Positions 1 through 9,329 are shown, numbered from the stretch's first letter. The stretch is 13,651 nt of DNA from Echinococcus granulosus (GCF_000524195.1 NW_020170576.1:50934-64584), one strand, 5' to 3'. A program made the numbers and translations. The notes: generated by a model not told the origin, from the sequence alone.

Positions 1-59
1 TTTTGTTTTGATTTTTGGCTTAAGTTAGGGAGAAGGAGGAGTGGAATGAAGTGGGGCTT

Positions 60-105
60 GGAGGAGGAGGAGGAGAGGGAGGGGAGGGAAAGGAGGAGAA
101 AGGGA
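60..105 (+). repeat. Uninterrupted purine (GGA/GAG-rich) tract
   Basis: All 46 bases are A or G. The tract opens with five GAG units and continues as irregular GGA and GGGA runs. Purines also dominate from about 28 to 58, with a few interruptions. Tracts like this are usually microsatellite-derived. On the minus strand it would be a long polypyrimidine tract. I see no clear AG acceptor placed to use it. Confidence 0.85.
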
Positions 106-382
106 TGAAAGCCGAGTCGAATTGGGTTGATGCTGCAAGAAATTCTGCGGAGTGAAAGGAAGTTTAGCATGGTGGCATTATTATGGTGAGCAATACAGAC
201 GTTTTAATGAAATCACATCCACACTCTCGTGTGCCACGCCTCAGTTAATTCACCTTCTTCCGTTGATTCCAGCCAATGGCTATATGAAGATTTAAAGGAA
301 ACTGGCGCAGTGCCTCCTCCTCTTGAGCTGCAGTGCAACGGATTCGCCGTCTCATTGAAAGGTGGTCATTAGGCGACACAAG

Positions 383-547
383 ATGGCGGCTTGCGCTCTA
401 AGTGCCACATCCAATGCGTGTGGCTTGAAGGCAGCCACAATCTGTGGATGTGTATCCTGTTGTGCGAGACTAACCTACGTGCTTGTGGCCAGTATTTCTG
501 GGCATGGATGTGTCGTTACCAGGCTGCCTTCCTCCCATTTGATGTAG
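383..547 (+). CDS. Candidate 54-codon cysteine-rich small ORF
   Basis: I do not recognise this protein. The ATG at 383 has a good vertebrate-style start context (A at -3, G at +4, reading ACAAGATGGCGG). The 54-residue frame has seven cysteines (residues 4, 13, 21, 23, 26, 27, 43), four of them clustered at 21-27, and a mildly hydrophobic stretch at about 30-45. It ends in TAG at 545-547. An ATTAAA follows at 563 and an AATAAA at 581, so it could be a short transcript end. There is no acidic residue. The length is within what chance gives, so this is a weak call. It could also be the start of a first coding exon or part of an unrecognised repeat. Confidence 0.15.
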   Translation: MAACALSATSNACGLKAATICGCVSCCARLTYVLVASISGHGCVVTRLPSSHLM

Positions 548-562
548 CTTTTCAATCAGTGC

Positions 563-586
563 ATTAAAGGTTTATAGATAAATAAA
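563..586 (+). promoter_or_regulatory. Possible poly(A) signals ATTAAA and AATAAA
   Basis: ATTAAA lies at 563-568 and AATAAA at 581-586, 16 to 34 bases downstream of the stop of the 54-codon frame. No clear GU-rich element follows; the next bases are purine-rich. Such hexamers are common by chance in AT-rich DNA. Confidence 0.2.
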
Positions 587-605
587 AGAATGCTTAACTG
601 TATGG

Positions 606-1341
606 CGCAAGGAGAAGAGATTAAAAGAAGATGACGTTGGAATGTGAGGAAGCGTGAGGTGGGATAAACGCTGTTAAGCGGTCGGAAGTGCAGCGAGAAG
701 GAGAAGGCGAGTATGACAAAGGAGTCAGCAGTGATAGCGACGAAGTCGACGAGAGATAGAAGTGTGTAATCTTTGGGGAATTGCATGTCACTGCTGATTT
801 TAGCCTTAAGGAATGAAGGAGTGAGTGGACAGGTGTGTCACTGACTTTGACTTTTACTGTAGATGCCTTTCACTCTATTGGTGTCATGTCGTACCAGTGA
901 TGAAATTTGCCATACTACTTATTGCAGCCATGAATTAGTTAAGCAAGTGCAACTACTACCTCTACTTCATTTACTGTTAGATGCTTGCAAATTGACCGCT
1001 ACACGCATGCGCGTGTGGCATAGCAAAGTGGCTCAGTTCAATCCTCTACGTGGTCATTTACTTTTTCCTTTCTTTTACGTGCACAGTAAGAGTCTAGGCG
1101 CCGCAGATAGACACTACATAGAATGACAAGCGCAAAGCACTAAAGAGAAGTGATTGCACACCGCGATGACATACTTCCTCTTCCCCTCCTCCCTTTGCGC
1201 TATTTCTTTTCCAAAACGAAGCTTTAGGGCGCTTGAAGGCCCATATATAATTTTACAGACACTTGTTCTTTGTTGTCAGTGTCATAACATGATTAGCTAC
1301 ATCGATTCTTCTAGCAGGGAACACGTGGTCAAACTTCCCCC
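606..1341. other. No recognisable gene; one 87-codon ATG frame
   Basis: Purine-rich plus-strand sequence (606-720) grades into mixed sequence. An ATG frame runs 863-1126 (plus, 87 codons) with a poor start context (T at -3), no motif and no flanking splice consensus. I treat it as chance. I see no RNA gene or repeat here. Confidence 0.5.
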
Positions 1342-1475
1342 ATGGCAGTAGTCATGAGGTGGTGTTGTATCTATGGTCACAGCTAATCCGACATCACGAC
1401 TCACCCAGATGTTGTTATGTGGCCACTGTAACGAGAATTACTCATGTGTGGCAGCAAGAAAACATCATGAAATTC
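1342..1475 (+). repeat. Diverged direct repeat, copy A
   Basis: This aligns without gaps to 3636-3769, at a constant offset of 2294 bases. I count 24 mismatches in the first 130 positions, about 82% identity, mostly transitions. The longest shared runs are around TCATGAGGTGGTGT, CAGATGTTGTTAT and GCAAGAAAACATC. Similarity stops sharply on both sides. The unit could be an old interspersed repeat or a duplicated exon. Copy A keeps an open frame and leads into a consensus splice donor. Confidence 0.85.
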
Positions 1476-1490
1476 AAAACAAACTTTCAG
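1358..1490 (+). other. Candidate exon ending in CAG|GTAAGA
   Basis: The frame starting GGT at 1358 is open for 44 codons and ends in phase 1 at TTTCAG|GTAAGA, with the donor GT at 1491-1492. That matches the 5' splice consensus closely. The predicted peptide contains Leu-Cys-Gly-His-Cys followed six residues later by another Cys, but I cannot assign a domain. The codon before 1358 is TGA, so translation would have to enter from a splice acceptor near 1357-1358, where only a poor pyrimidine tract exists. In copy B the same frame is interrupted once by TGA (at 3691) and has no donor. Of 22 differences from 1358 on, I count 7, 5 and 10 at codon positions 1, 2 and 3, only a slight third-position excess. 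It may be a coding relic or chance. Confidence 0.2.
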
Positions 1491-2936
1491 GTAAGATAAC
1501 GTGAGATAAGTTACGCAAACAAAGGTTTTTTTCTTTCTGGCTCTGGCGCTTCTGCCACGATTTCTCCATCTCATCCTCTCTGCTTTTTGATCAAAATGCG
1601 CGCAAAGTTGTGTGGGCTTTTGTTAATCACATCTTTCGTCCTCCATGTACCTAGTTTCTTTGACTATTGGTCATCTGTGTGATGCAGATTGCCTCGTTTA
1701 CTGAGCCAGCCCTGCGGCAATATTTTGTTGTGCAAATTGAGAAGCCCTTCATTTTTGAAGACTGGGTATTGGAAAGTGAGATTTGAAACGGTGCAACATA
1801 ACCGTATGCATGTCGCTTTTTAACACAAAAGCCAATACAGAGCAGTAAATGGGTAACAAATTGGTATGTGGAGACCACGAATGGGTATATATGCAAATCA
1901 AGTTGAATGCCTGCTTCTGGCCTGTCTCAGTTGGTCAATCTATCTCCTTCAGACGGATAATGGCTTGAAAGATAGAAATTCTTAGTCTGTTCTTTTGTGT
2001 TATTCAGTGTCGCAAGTGGCGTCTTGCACATGAAGTTGTCAACTGTCTGCAGCTGCACTACTGCCATTCATCTTCCGTCATCTCTATAGTGTTACGAAGT
2101 GTCCGTTAAATAAAGGATTACGGCACGCGTTGAGTTTTCCGACAGACCAATAAAGGGGTATGTACATCTGAAACAGAGGTATCTAATACCACCGACTGAT
2201 GTAAAACCTGGTGAAGATATCTACAGCCCCCCTCGCACTTTTTCTCCTAGATATAAGATTCTAAAGTTTGTCCTCGGGCATTGATTCTTGATTGGCACTC
2301 CCACTGAAGTCGCCTATTTGGCCAATATGCCATTCAAACGCAAGGTGGTATTTGCAGGTGATCACGCTGGAATTAAGGCGACCAGATATTCTGTACATAC
2401 GCGAGGATAGCTTTAACTCGCTGTCTAAAGCTTCCACCAGCACACGCTGATGCGAATTTGTGTTCCGGTTGTTTAAACATTGACGGCATTATTGACACCT
2501 CGAGCTGAGTATATCTATTGTCCATGAAGCCACAGGTTTACAAAATTTTGTCTCAACATTCAACTACGTCAAATTCTGAAGTATAAGTTCGTTTGCATTT
2601 GGTTTGCAAGTTTAGTTTGATCTCGACACATACTCCAACCTCTTAATTATGCAGATAGACAACATTCCACTAACCTACTTTAATCGGTCCTAGTAGCATC
2701 TTGGTGCCACTTCATCCTTTTGTACAGCAACACAGAAGCGAGGCAATATGTGCTGAGTAAGGTTAGAATTTGATAGGTAAGCTGAAAGGTAAGTGAATCT
2801 TTCCAAGTCACTCCAAATTATTGATCGACAGCAAACAGTGTTCAGCGAATTGTAGCATTTTTGATGGTCTTCCGTTACTACAATTATCCAAAATAGTAGG
2901 TCCAAATTTAATACTTGCTAACATAGCGTGACATGA
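1491..2936. other. No recognisable gene
   Basis: The open frames here start at non-ATG codons or are short, and none carries a motif I know. Two AATAAA hexamers on the plus strand (2109-2114 and 2149-2154) are 40 bp apart and could mark a 3' end, but no frame upstream supports a gene. A run of splice-like sites (AG at 2726-2727, GTAAGC at 2777, GTAAGT at 2789) encloses sequence with stops in all three plus frames. Confidence 0.5.
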
Positions 2937-3239
2937 ATGCCATACCTCAGAGCAAAAATGCAATCTAAGGAGCCCGAAATGTGCAGCGTCTGTTTTTGTG
3001 GCTACGGTTATCTACAAGCGAGACGGATGTCAGGATTCCAAAATTGGTTTACAGATCATCATATTTCGATAAAATCTGCTTTACATTACTCGAATTCATT
3101 AGAGGGTGCAAAGCAGGGAGCATTTAACAATTTGAAATGCTGTGCCACGCAGGCGCTTGTAAATGCATTGCATACCCATTCGAGTAAGTTGCATATGTGC
3201 ACACACATCATACTTTTCAAAAGAGATAACTGTATCTGA
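2937..3239 (+). CDS. Candidate 100-codon ORF of unknown function
   Basis: This is the longest ATG-initiated frame in the window. The start context is weak (T at -3). A Cys-x2-Cys-x-Cys cluster lies at residues 16-21, followed by an aromatic- and histidine-rich middle and a Cys-Cys pair near residue 68. There is no signal peptide, membrane segment or family motif I recognise. A single uninterrupted frame of 100 codons is not exceptional in 13.6 kb of six-frame sequence. If real, it may be a single-exon gene or part of a larger one. Confidence 0.15.
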   Translation: MPYLRAKMQSKEPEMCSVCFCGYGYLQARRMSGFQNWFTDHHISIKSALHYSNSLEGAKQGAFNNLKCCATQALVNALHTHSSKLHMCTHIILFKRDNCI

Positions 3240-3635
3240 CACTCCAAAGAGTTTTTTGTCATCATGCCCTTAAAACCGCTAACATGCTTCCACAGGCAGC
3301 ACTATTAAAATATTATCATAGATTAATTATTGGAATGCAGACGGTAAATCTATTTTCGCAATTCTTTAAAGAGATGATTTGGAGGATCCCGAAGATGGTT
3401 CTTAACCCTTACACTGACATCAAATCCACACCTGTGAATAGTTGAAGTCATGCGCTACATGTACGGAGATCCACAGTAACCCATTTCTCTCGAAACTAAG
3501 GTCATATAAGCCAATCGCTCACACAGTGCGCAAATAAGCTTCAACAGACTAATTAATCAAATAGTTTACTTTTACATCTTTTACACAGGCAGTAATGGCG
3601 TGTTTGCAGCGAGTTTCAGCCTACTGCTAATGTCG
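3240..3635. other. No recognisable gene
   Basis: AT-rich, stop-dense sequence on both strands between the 100-codon frame and repeat copy B. I see no RNA gene, tandem repeat or strong splice site. Confidence 0.55.
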
Positions 3636-3769
3636 ATGGCAGCATTCATGAGGTGGTGTCGTATCTATGTTCATGGCTAATCTGACATCATGACCCACTC
3701 AGATGTTGTTATACGGCTACAGCAACGAAAATGACTCGAGCGTAGCTGCAAGAAAACATCGTAAATTTG
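3636..3769 (+). repeat. Diverged direct repeat, copy B
   Basis: Second copy of the unit at 1342-1475, in the same orientation and ungapped. In the frame that is open in copy A, a CGA has become TGA at 3691-3693, and the sequence after the unit no longer matches the splice donor that follows copy A. This copy therefore looks non-functional if the unit was ever coding. Confidence 0.85.
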
Positions 3770-4355
3770 GAGCGACGATTAGGAATTAAAGACCGCACAT
3801 TCTGACAGTTCTTACCTCTAACTTCAGTTTCATTTTCGGGTACACTTTTCTGCATTTAGGGCTTTTGACACACAGGTTCCGTACATGTATTGCCTTTCTT
3901 CTTCGCAAATCCCACTGAAGGAGTGAGGAGTCACAGTCACTATGGCACATGTCAGAGATTCGTTAAGCAATTAATCACACGAATCATGAGGGGGTATTAT
4001 AACCTACCCAGACATGTACTAGCGCACCTCTAGATATTGTGGATTTTATCAATCGTGTTAAAGGGATCACGTCGTCGCATAGCACAATCTACGAATCTTG
4101 TATTTGCCTCACCTATCTGTCCATGCACGGAGAAAGGCATAACAAGCCGTACCATATCGCAGCAAACCACACAACACCACGCCTTAAACCGACGACAAGC
4201 GAATTGGTTTGTATAAGGCGGCGGCATTGTTGATGAACCGTCCAACTAGGAAGCTCGAATTTACATTGCCTGGCTCTCGAATCTGCTAGACACTCCAGTT
4301 TAGGGGAGTCCTTCCAAACAATTCAATGCGGAAAACATTAAATGTCTCAAGGAAC
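3770..4355. other. No recognisable gene
   Basis: Around 4030-4245 both strands are open for about 65-70 codons, but both frames begin at non-ATG codons and neither resembles a known protein. Two strands open together is usually a composition effect. Nothing else stands out. Confidence 0.5.
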
Positions 4356-4607
4356 TCAAGCAAACGAAACAGATTGAAGTGCTAACAAACGTACACTTGT
4401 CATGATCGAACGCACCATTAGCAGCATATTACTGGCAGGAGGGTACACCACTTGTAGAACTTCCAAATGAGTCTCAAGCATTTGTGCTCTTTCGGCTTTT
4501 GTGGGATGGTGATGCATTGTAGTAGAGAGGAGAGTGATCGGGCTGTAGATCCTCACAAAGGGACCTGACGATACGAAAGCGCGCAGAATTATTGCTTTGT
4601 ATGCCAA
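4356..4607 (-). pseudogene. Probable decayed non-LTR retrotransposon RT C-terminal fragment
   Basis: The minus-strand frame encodes 83 residues and has no ATG start. In many RTE/Jockey/CR1-type non-LTR elements, the region after the reverse transcriptase catalytic core has a spaced pattern: Tyr-x-Ala-x2-Leu, then an aromatic and Tyr about 13 residues on, Phe-His, then Glu-Val-Leu, a Pro six residues later, a Leu-Met pair, and Leu-Arg-Trp. Numbered from 4607, this frame shows YKAIIL at 3-8, Ile-Tyr at 20-21 and Met-His at 31-32 with that spacing. EVL follows at 49-51 (three residues closer than I expect), Pro at 57, and Leu-Leu-Met at 62-64. The hallmark Tyr-Gly, Trp, Cys and Leu-Arg-Trp residues are absent, so it would be a heavily mutated remnant. 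The catalytic domain is not visible upstream (4610-5000). The call rests on a family pattern recalled from memory and could be coincidental. Confidence 0.35.
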
Positions 4608-4609
4608 AA

Positions 4610-5100
4610 GTATTAAAGCTGGGACATCCGTTGATTGTATATTATTGTTAGGTTCATAATCTTAAGTTAATCATTTCAAAAGTTATTTTCCTTTTCAAAG
4701 GCGCCAAAAATTTCTTTTATTTTCATTAAAGTCGATTGGAAGCATTTTCAATTTCCGCATTTCACCCCTTGTCTATATATTTTAGTCATGTCAGAGGCAT
4801 TGCTGGTGCTGATAATTTTAAAGATGTGGCAATTTAGTAAACAAATGAAGTGCTTTCCTTGTGACTGCACAGATTTAAGTTCCTGCTGTTTCCTAACAAG
4901 CTTACTAACTTTATTTCTCACCAGCGAATTTCTCTTCGTTGTTTGTTTACCTATTTTTGTGCACAATAAATTTGTTTTCTGTATAATCTACACTATTGTT
5001 CCTGAGGTAATTTCATTTCCTTGCGAGTGCTAAATTGTCAACGTTTTTGCTAGAAATTTGTGGGTGTGAATTTAGAGCCTACAATATGACTGCAATTTTA
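4610..5100. other. AT-rich stretch without a supported gene
   Basis: This is one of the most AT-rich parts of the window. An 81-codon plus-strand ATG frame (4788-5033) is rich in Leu, Phe, Ile and Cys simply because the strand is T-rich. The overlapping minus frame is also open. An AATAAA occurs at 4965-4970. I take this as intron or spacer. Confidence 0.5.
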
Positions 5101-6313
5101 CTGCATGCTTACTTGCGGTGAGTTTACGTGGACGCATTTGCGTATTCTCCTCTATTCACAGTTTAGGTGTATTCGCCACAAACGAGTGCTTGTGTTCCTA
5201 GCATTGCAGCAAAGGCTTTCAGCTTTTTTAACTAAAGCATTGCTATTGCATGTTTAAGTTGGCTTGGTGCTTAAGTGATCGCCATAGGCTAGGCCCTTCT
5301 CACATACCTCTGGTATTATCAGCAGTCTAGACGTGCGTGTTATTTCGTTTTCAGGATCTGAACAACTTCGTGCTCCAGCCAACCACTAAGATAACTCGCG
5401 TTCACTTGTGCATACTCACATAAATGAAGGCATTTGAACAGCTACATACAACTGTGTTCCAATGTCAGCAGCGTGGTTTAAGGACATGTTAATTCTGCCC
5501 ATGCACATGAGCCACTGGAAGGATTTCAAACAATTGTAAAGGGTACAGCATAAGAGGTTGGGTAGCTAAAAACGTCCCTTATCCTGTCCATTCTACTTAG
5601 GCTTATAGGCTGGATAGAAGGTGAGCTACTTCTATTTTACCTAAATGACGCTTTTGTCTGGGGCTACAGTAAGATATAACACAAAAGAAGGGACAGCAAA
5701 GTGAGATGTTTTTCCCAGAATTTACTCGGATTAATCGCGTTAGTGTGTGTATTTGCTTGTTATGCTCCACTATCACCACCAACTGCTCGCTCTGCAAGTG
5801 GGAAGTGCACACCACATCACCGTCCAGGCAGAATTTATACATGTGTGCGTGTGTGTGGTGTAGTCCAGACGGACATGCCGAATGCCATACAATCAGAGGC
5901 CAAAATCTATAGCCCGCTCTCCACCCCTACTACTCAGGTTTGCATGTAGGTAACCTTCAACTCTTCTAACTGGTCACTTTATCCAATACTAAGTAGTAGA
6001 GGTAGGATAAAGAACGCCAGACGTTGATAAAACCCTTTGCAAAGAAGTCAAAATTGTCAGCAAGTCGGTTGCATTGGGGAGTTGCCGTGGGTAGGGGCGA
6101 TAAAGAAGCAGAAAAAGGGGAAAGAGAGATCATGTTTATTTGACAAAATAATGCAGAAACCTAGATGAAAATAGGAGATTAAAATTGGGCTTTGTATCAA
6201 AAATATGGGATAGGAAAAGAAATCGAAAGAGAAAAATAACCATTCCTTTCGAGAAAAGGGAGCAGACTATCCCGCCTGGTTTAGCGAGCCACGTTAGGGA
6301 TGAAGTAATTAAG
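5101..6313. other. No recognisable gene; purine-skewed patch
   Basis: Both strands are open at about 5603-5949. The minus frame (5603-5842) has an ATG in poor context. The plus frame that looks like a signal peptide begins at GTG, so it is unlikely to start there. A short TG-rich run lies at 5841-5858. From about 6001 to 6240 the plus strand is strongly purine-skewed (GAAAAAGGGGAAAGAGAG and similar), without clean tandem units. Confidence 0.5.
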
Positions 6314-6331
6314 CGGTGTAGAAAAACACCG
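6314..6331. repeat. Small perfect hairpin, 6-bp stem
   Basis: CGGTGT at 6314-6319 pairs exactly with ACACCG at 6326-6331 across a six-base A-rich loop. It is not followed by a T run. A stem this short is expected by chance in a window of this size, and no function is implied. Confidence 0.4.
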
Positions 6332-6402
6332 AATTCCCCGTAACCCAAAAATTTATCCTATCTACCCCTGTAAAAGCATTCAACTATTCACCTGTCACGC
6401 CT

Positions 6403-6591
6403 CTAATCTTCCACTTTTCCCCTTCTTTTGGCAAGTAAATACGCAAAAAATTCATTACTGGACGAAACATTTCTTTGATCTAGTGGATTTATCACAGGTG
6501 TGTGACGTGGAGAAAATGAAAAATCTTTTGAAGTACACCTACGGGGCAGATATACTTTGCACATTTTACAGCATGACAATTTACCAGCCAT
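6403..6591 (-). CDS. Candidate 62-codon small ORF, good start context
   Basis: The minus-strand ATG sits in CCAAAATGGCTGG, with A at -3 and G at +4, one of the best start contexts in the window. The 62-residue product is basic. It has a Cys-Cys-x2-Cys cluster at residues 7-11 and a Cys at 19, a Ser/Phe-rich centre and a Lys/Arg-rich tail ending Val-Glu-Asp. About 15 bases after the stop there is a donor-like CAG|GTGAAT, but the stop codon precedes it. I recognise no family. Similar length is expected by chance, so only the start context lifts it. Confidence 0.18.
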   Translation of the reverse strand: MAGKLSCCKMCKVYLPRRCTSKDFSFSPRHTPVINPLDQRNVSSSNEFFAYLLAKRRGKVED

Positions 6592-7776
6592 TTTGGGGTG
6601 GAACGAAAGGACATCTATAGAAAATGATTAATTTACTCCATGTTCCCTCTTGAACAAGACAGAAAGTAGGTAACAAAATCACCAATTTTGAGTTCATTTG
6701 GTGAATTCAAACAAGGTAGATGACACACGATGTCGTCATGACATTGCATTAATGTTAAAATTTTCATCTTTTGCTGCCCAAATCCACGTTCTGCACTGAA
6801 TTGAGGGCGTCTCAGCCCCTCCGCATTACGCAGCTCTTAAACACTCTTCCCCCCCAATAATGAAAACGTTACAGTAGATGTGACTCAGGGGGATAAACTT
6901 CCTGACGTGGCTAAAAAAAGCAGCCGAACTGAACCCATGAGGTAGAAAAGAAGGAAACTGCTGTGAAAAGAACGACACGACGGTGTCTCTTGACGAGCCT
7001 TTTAATTACGAGCAATAAGAATCGCCAAGTGCTCTCGCCTCTGGCCATGAGGTCAACAACTTTTGCCAGACACGCGACTCTGAAAACCTTTTATATAATC
7101 TCTGACACTAAATCTCAAGTCCATCTGCAGTGATATATTTGAGCATTGCAAATGGTGCTTTGTTCCGTTGTTTTGTCTAAATTCGCATCATATGCCACTT
7201 ACCGATTTAGTAAGTGTCACCCCTCCATGGTATAAGTTTACCGTGCCACCTCTAGCCTTACAAGTAAAGCTTTGAAGAGGCAAAACATAAGAATTAGTAT
7301 GTAAAAGGATCTAGGCTGCGAAACGCGTCATTCCGCCTGTATAAGCAACAGCGCAGTGCCATAAATCTTCGTAATTGGATAGCTCTCGCCTTAGTGTCAT
7401 AAAAGGTCTTTTCCCTTCCATAATATTTTATTCCTCCATAGCATACAGCTTCGTTCTTGTCACCTCTACCTCTCTCTTTACACTTTGTTTCAGAAACATA
7501 TCCTTTATTTCGAATGAGATTTGTGGGGTTGCGTTATGCCAAAAAGGCAAAAAATGTAACAATTATCACTTGAAAATGTATTTTTGAGTGAAAACGATCT
7601 CAGTAGAGAGTGAGGCAGCAACTATCCCCAACATCCTAGAGTCCATAAACAGGACAAGCCTTGACTGCTACCAAAGAAGCTTTCCTTCGGATCAGGTAGA
7701 TGGAAGGATCTCAGCCTTTGCTGTCCTATCGCCGTCGGCAGGCTAACGGTTTCACGTGAATGGTTTTGTCGGTAGT
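6592..7776. other. No recognisable gene
   Basis: Ordinary mixed sequence. The longest plus frame (7375-7587) starts at TTG and ends in AT-rich sequence. I see no splice-framed open exon, tandem array or RNA gene. Confidence 0.5.
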
Positions 7777-7779
7777 TCA

Positions 7780-8022
7780 CTGCGCACACAAAGGAATCAC
7801 AGTCTTGCAGGAATGAAGTGGTGTGCGCCTTGGCTGTGTACGAAGAGTGGTAACTAGGATCCCTTTAGGCAAATAATTGATGGGTTTTGAGGTCCACTTA
7901 TCAGTCAACTGTGAGGTGCCCAAAAATGAGACATTTCTTTGATGACCTTTCGCCACTTCCCAACAGATGTGATAATTTGCCTCTTGTCTCGTTGTCACAG
8001 TTGGCAAAGAGTTTTGATCAAC
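7780..8022 (-). other. Minus-strand open frame, possible exon relic
   Basis: The frame is open for 81 codons from just after a TAG at 8023-8025 to a TGA at 7777-7779 and contains no ATG. Its composition is balanced: Trp twice, scattered Lys, Thr and Gln, few repeats. That reads more like protein than most frames here. It could be an internal or terminal exon entered at the AG at 8023-8024, but no pyrimidine tract precedes that AG. I cannot match it to any family. Confidence 0.15.
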
Positions 8023-8330
8023 CTAATCCACTGTTAGCAAGTATACAGTAGCAGACACCGCGTCTTCTTTTGTTATACTATGTTAACGCAGCTAGTGGTA
8101 TCTAGCACTACGCATAGGCTATTTTTGGTGCTCTCACTACGTCCTCTGTTCGCTGCTATCATATTATCTACACAAGGCCGGCACTGATCTGAAAGCATTC
8201 CATATCAACTTAAATTGAACCCTTGGATTCTCATTACAAAAATGGTCTTTACGTACTCTCTGCCCTCTACCAATAATGTGCCTCAAAAACAGCTTCATTC
8301 AACCTGCATGTCTGTGCAAAGGAGCATGGC

Positions 8331-8534
8331 ATGCTGGCAGGGGTGATTAAGAAGAAGGGAGGAATGCTACTAGTTAACGCTGCTCATTTGGGATGCTTCA
8401 TTTTTCTTGTTATTGTTAACTTGAATCGCCTCTTGACTGTCACCCAAATGATCGCTACTTTAAATAAGGAAGTTGTCAAGCCCGACAAACGAAAGTTTTG
8501 CCTCTCGGTTGTCAACCGAATGAAGGCCAATTGA
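8331..8534 (+). CDS. Candidate 67-codon ORF with one membrane segment
   Basis: The ATG has G at -3. A short basic N-terminus (three consecutive Lys at residues 7-9) is followed by a hydrophobic segment at about residues 11-31 containing Phe-Ile-Phe-Leu-Val-Ile-Val, then a basic hydrophilic tail of about 35 residues. The layout suits a small single-pass membrane protein or a signal anchor. I recognise no family, and no promoter, splice site or poly(A) signal is clearly tied to it. Hydrophobic stretches of this size also arise by chance in T-rich DNA. Confidence 0.17.
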   Translation: MLAGVIKKKGGMLLVNAAHLGCFIFLVIVNLNRLLTVTQMIATLNKEVVKPDKRKFCLSVVNRMKAN

Positions 8535-9110
8535 ATTTGCACCATGCCTCTACATTTTGCTTTTCTTTTGAGGAGGTCTGAAGACCACTGCCTAGATCTA
8601 CAGCTTGATGTCCGAGAAGTAGCTCTCAGGTCGTATTCTGCCTAGCATCAATCAGGATAGTGGAATCGTAAAGTTTATTTTCCCCAAGAATTTGCCATCT
8701 TCAAGAAATTTACCATTGAACTGCGTATATCTACTCATACTTGGAGGGTCAATGAGAGTTGTACAAATTTGGCTGTTTCAGCACTACTAAAAAGAGGCCC
8801 TAATTCAAGGTGTAGAATTATAGGCACTTAAATCACCTAAGACATATTCCACCAGTGATTACACTTGCAATTCAAAACCTCTCGAAAAATGGACAGATTT
8901 ATCTAGCTTCTTCCCCTCCATTCTGTACCTTCCTCGACCAAACCTCCAACACGCCAGGTGGGGGGAACTGCATCTGTGTAGCCAGTTGAAGGTTCCTTAG
9001 AGAGTTCTTGAACGCCGAAGGTATGATGTTCTTTGTTAGGACACTGTAAACGAACTCCATAAGTAGGTAAGTAAATAAAGGACGAGCCTAACTACTCTAC
9101 AAGACTCAAG
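8535..9110. other. No recognisable gene
   Basis: Mixed sequence with frequent stops. TAG|GTAAGT at 9064-9072 matches a 5' splice consensus, but no open exon leads into it, and an AATAAA overlaps just downstream. Confidence 0.5.
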
Positions 9111-9329
9111 ATGAATGCTGTTTTAACTCCACTCAGACTACTTTTAATGCAGTTGTCCCGCCAAAGTATTGGAGAAAACGTACTCTCACTCCTAAAATTC
9201 CATACCGGTAGTGAAAGAGAAATTAAAATTTTACTGAGCAGTTCTTCACAAAGAGCCAATAATAAAAATATAAAGAGTCACAACAGTTGGAATCTCCATT
9301 GCATGAATGAGATAATCCTTGACATCTAG
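9111..9329 (+). CDS. Candidate 72-codon ORF of unknown function
   Basis: ATG with A at -3. The N-terminal third is Leu-rich and could form an amphipathic helix. Four consecutive serines and an Asn/Lys-rich patch follow, then an Ile/Leu-rich end. A minus-strand frame (9223-9411) overlaps it. No domain is recognised. The TAG|GTAAGT about 40 bases upstream lies outside the frame. Confidence 0.13.
   Translation: MNAVLTPLRLLLMQLSRQSIGENVLSLLKFHTGSEREIKILLSSSSQRANNKNIKSHNSWNLHCMNEIILDI

Noticed and set aside
2680..2692. TTTAATCGGTCCT resembles the core of tapeworm spliced-leader RNA as I remember it
   Set aside because: The match is only about 11 bases, no GT donor follows at the expected place, and no Sm-type site is evident downstream. 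A chance match of this size is plausible.
2728..2788. Short exon between TTTTGTACAG and two tandem donors (GTAAGC at 2777, GTAAGT at 2789)
   Set aside because: All three plus frames contain stops within it, so it could only be a non-coding exon, and nothing else supports one.
4788..5033. 81-codon hydrophobic frame resembling a membrane protein
   Set aside because: The hydrophobicity follows from the T-rich strand, the minus strand is also open, and an AATAAA lies inside it.
5701..5949. Plus-strand frame that looks like a secreted cysteine-containing peptide with a signal sequence
   Set aside because: It starts at GTG, not ATG. The first ATG nearby (5706) is in another frame that lacks the signal-like sequence, and the minus strand is open over the same bases.
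8507..8519. Hairpin CGGTTG-T-CAACCG and similar 5-7 bp palindromes elsewhere
   Set aside because: Stems this short occur by chance many times in a window of this size, and none is tied to a T run or a gene end.
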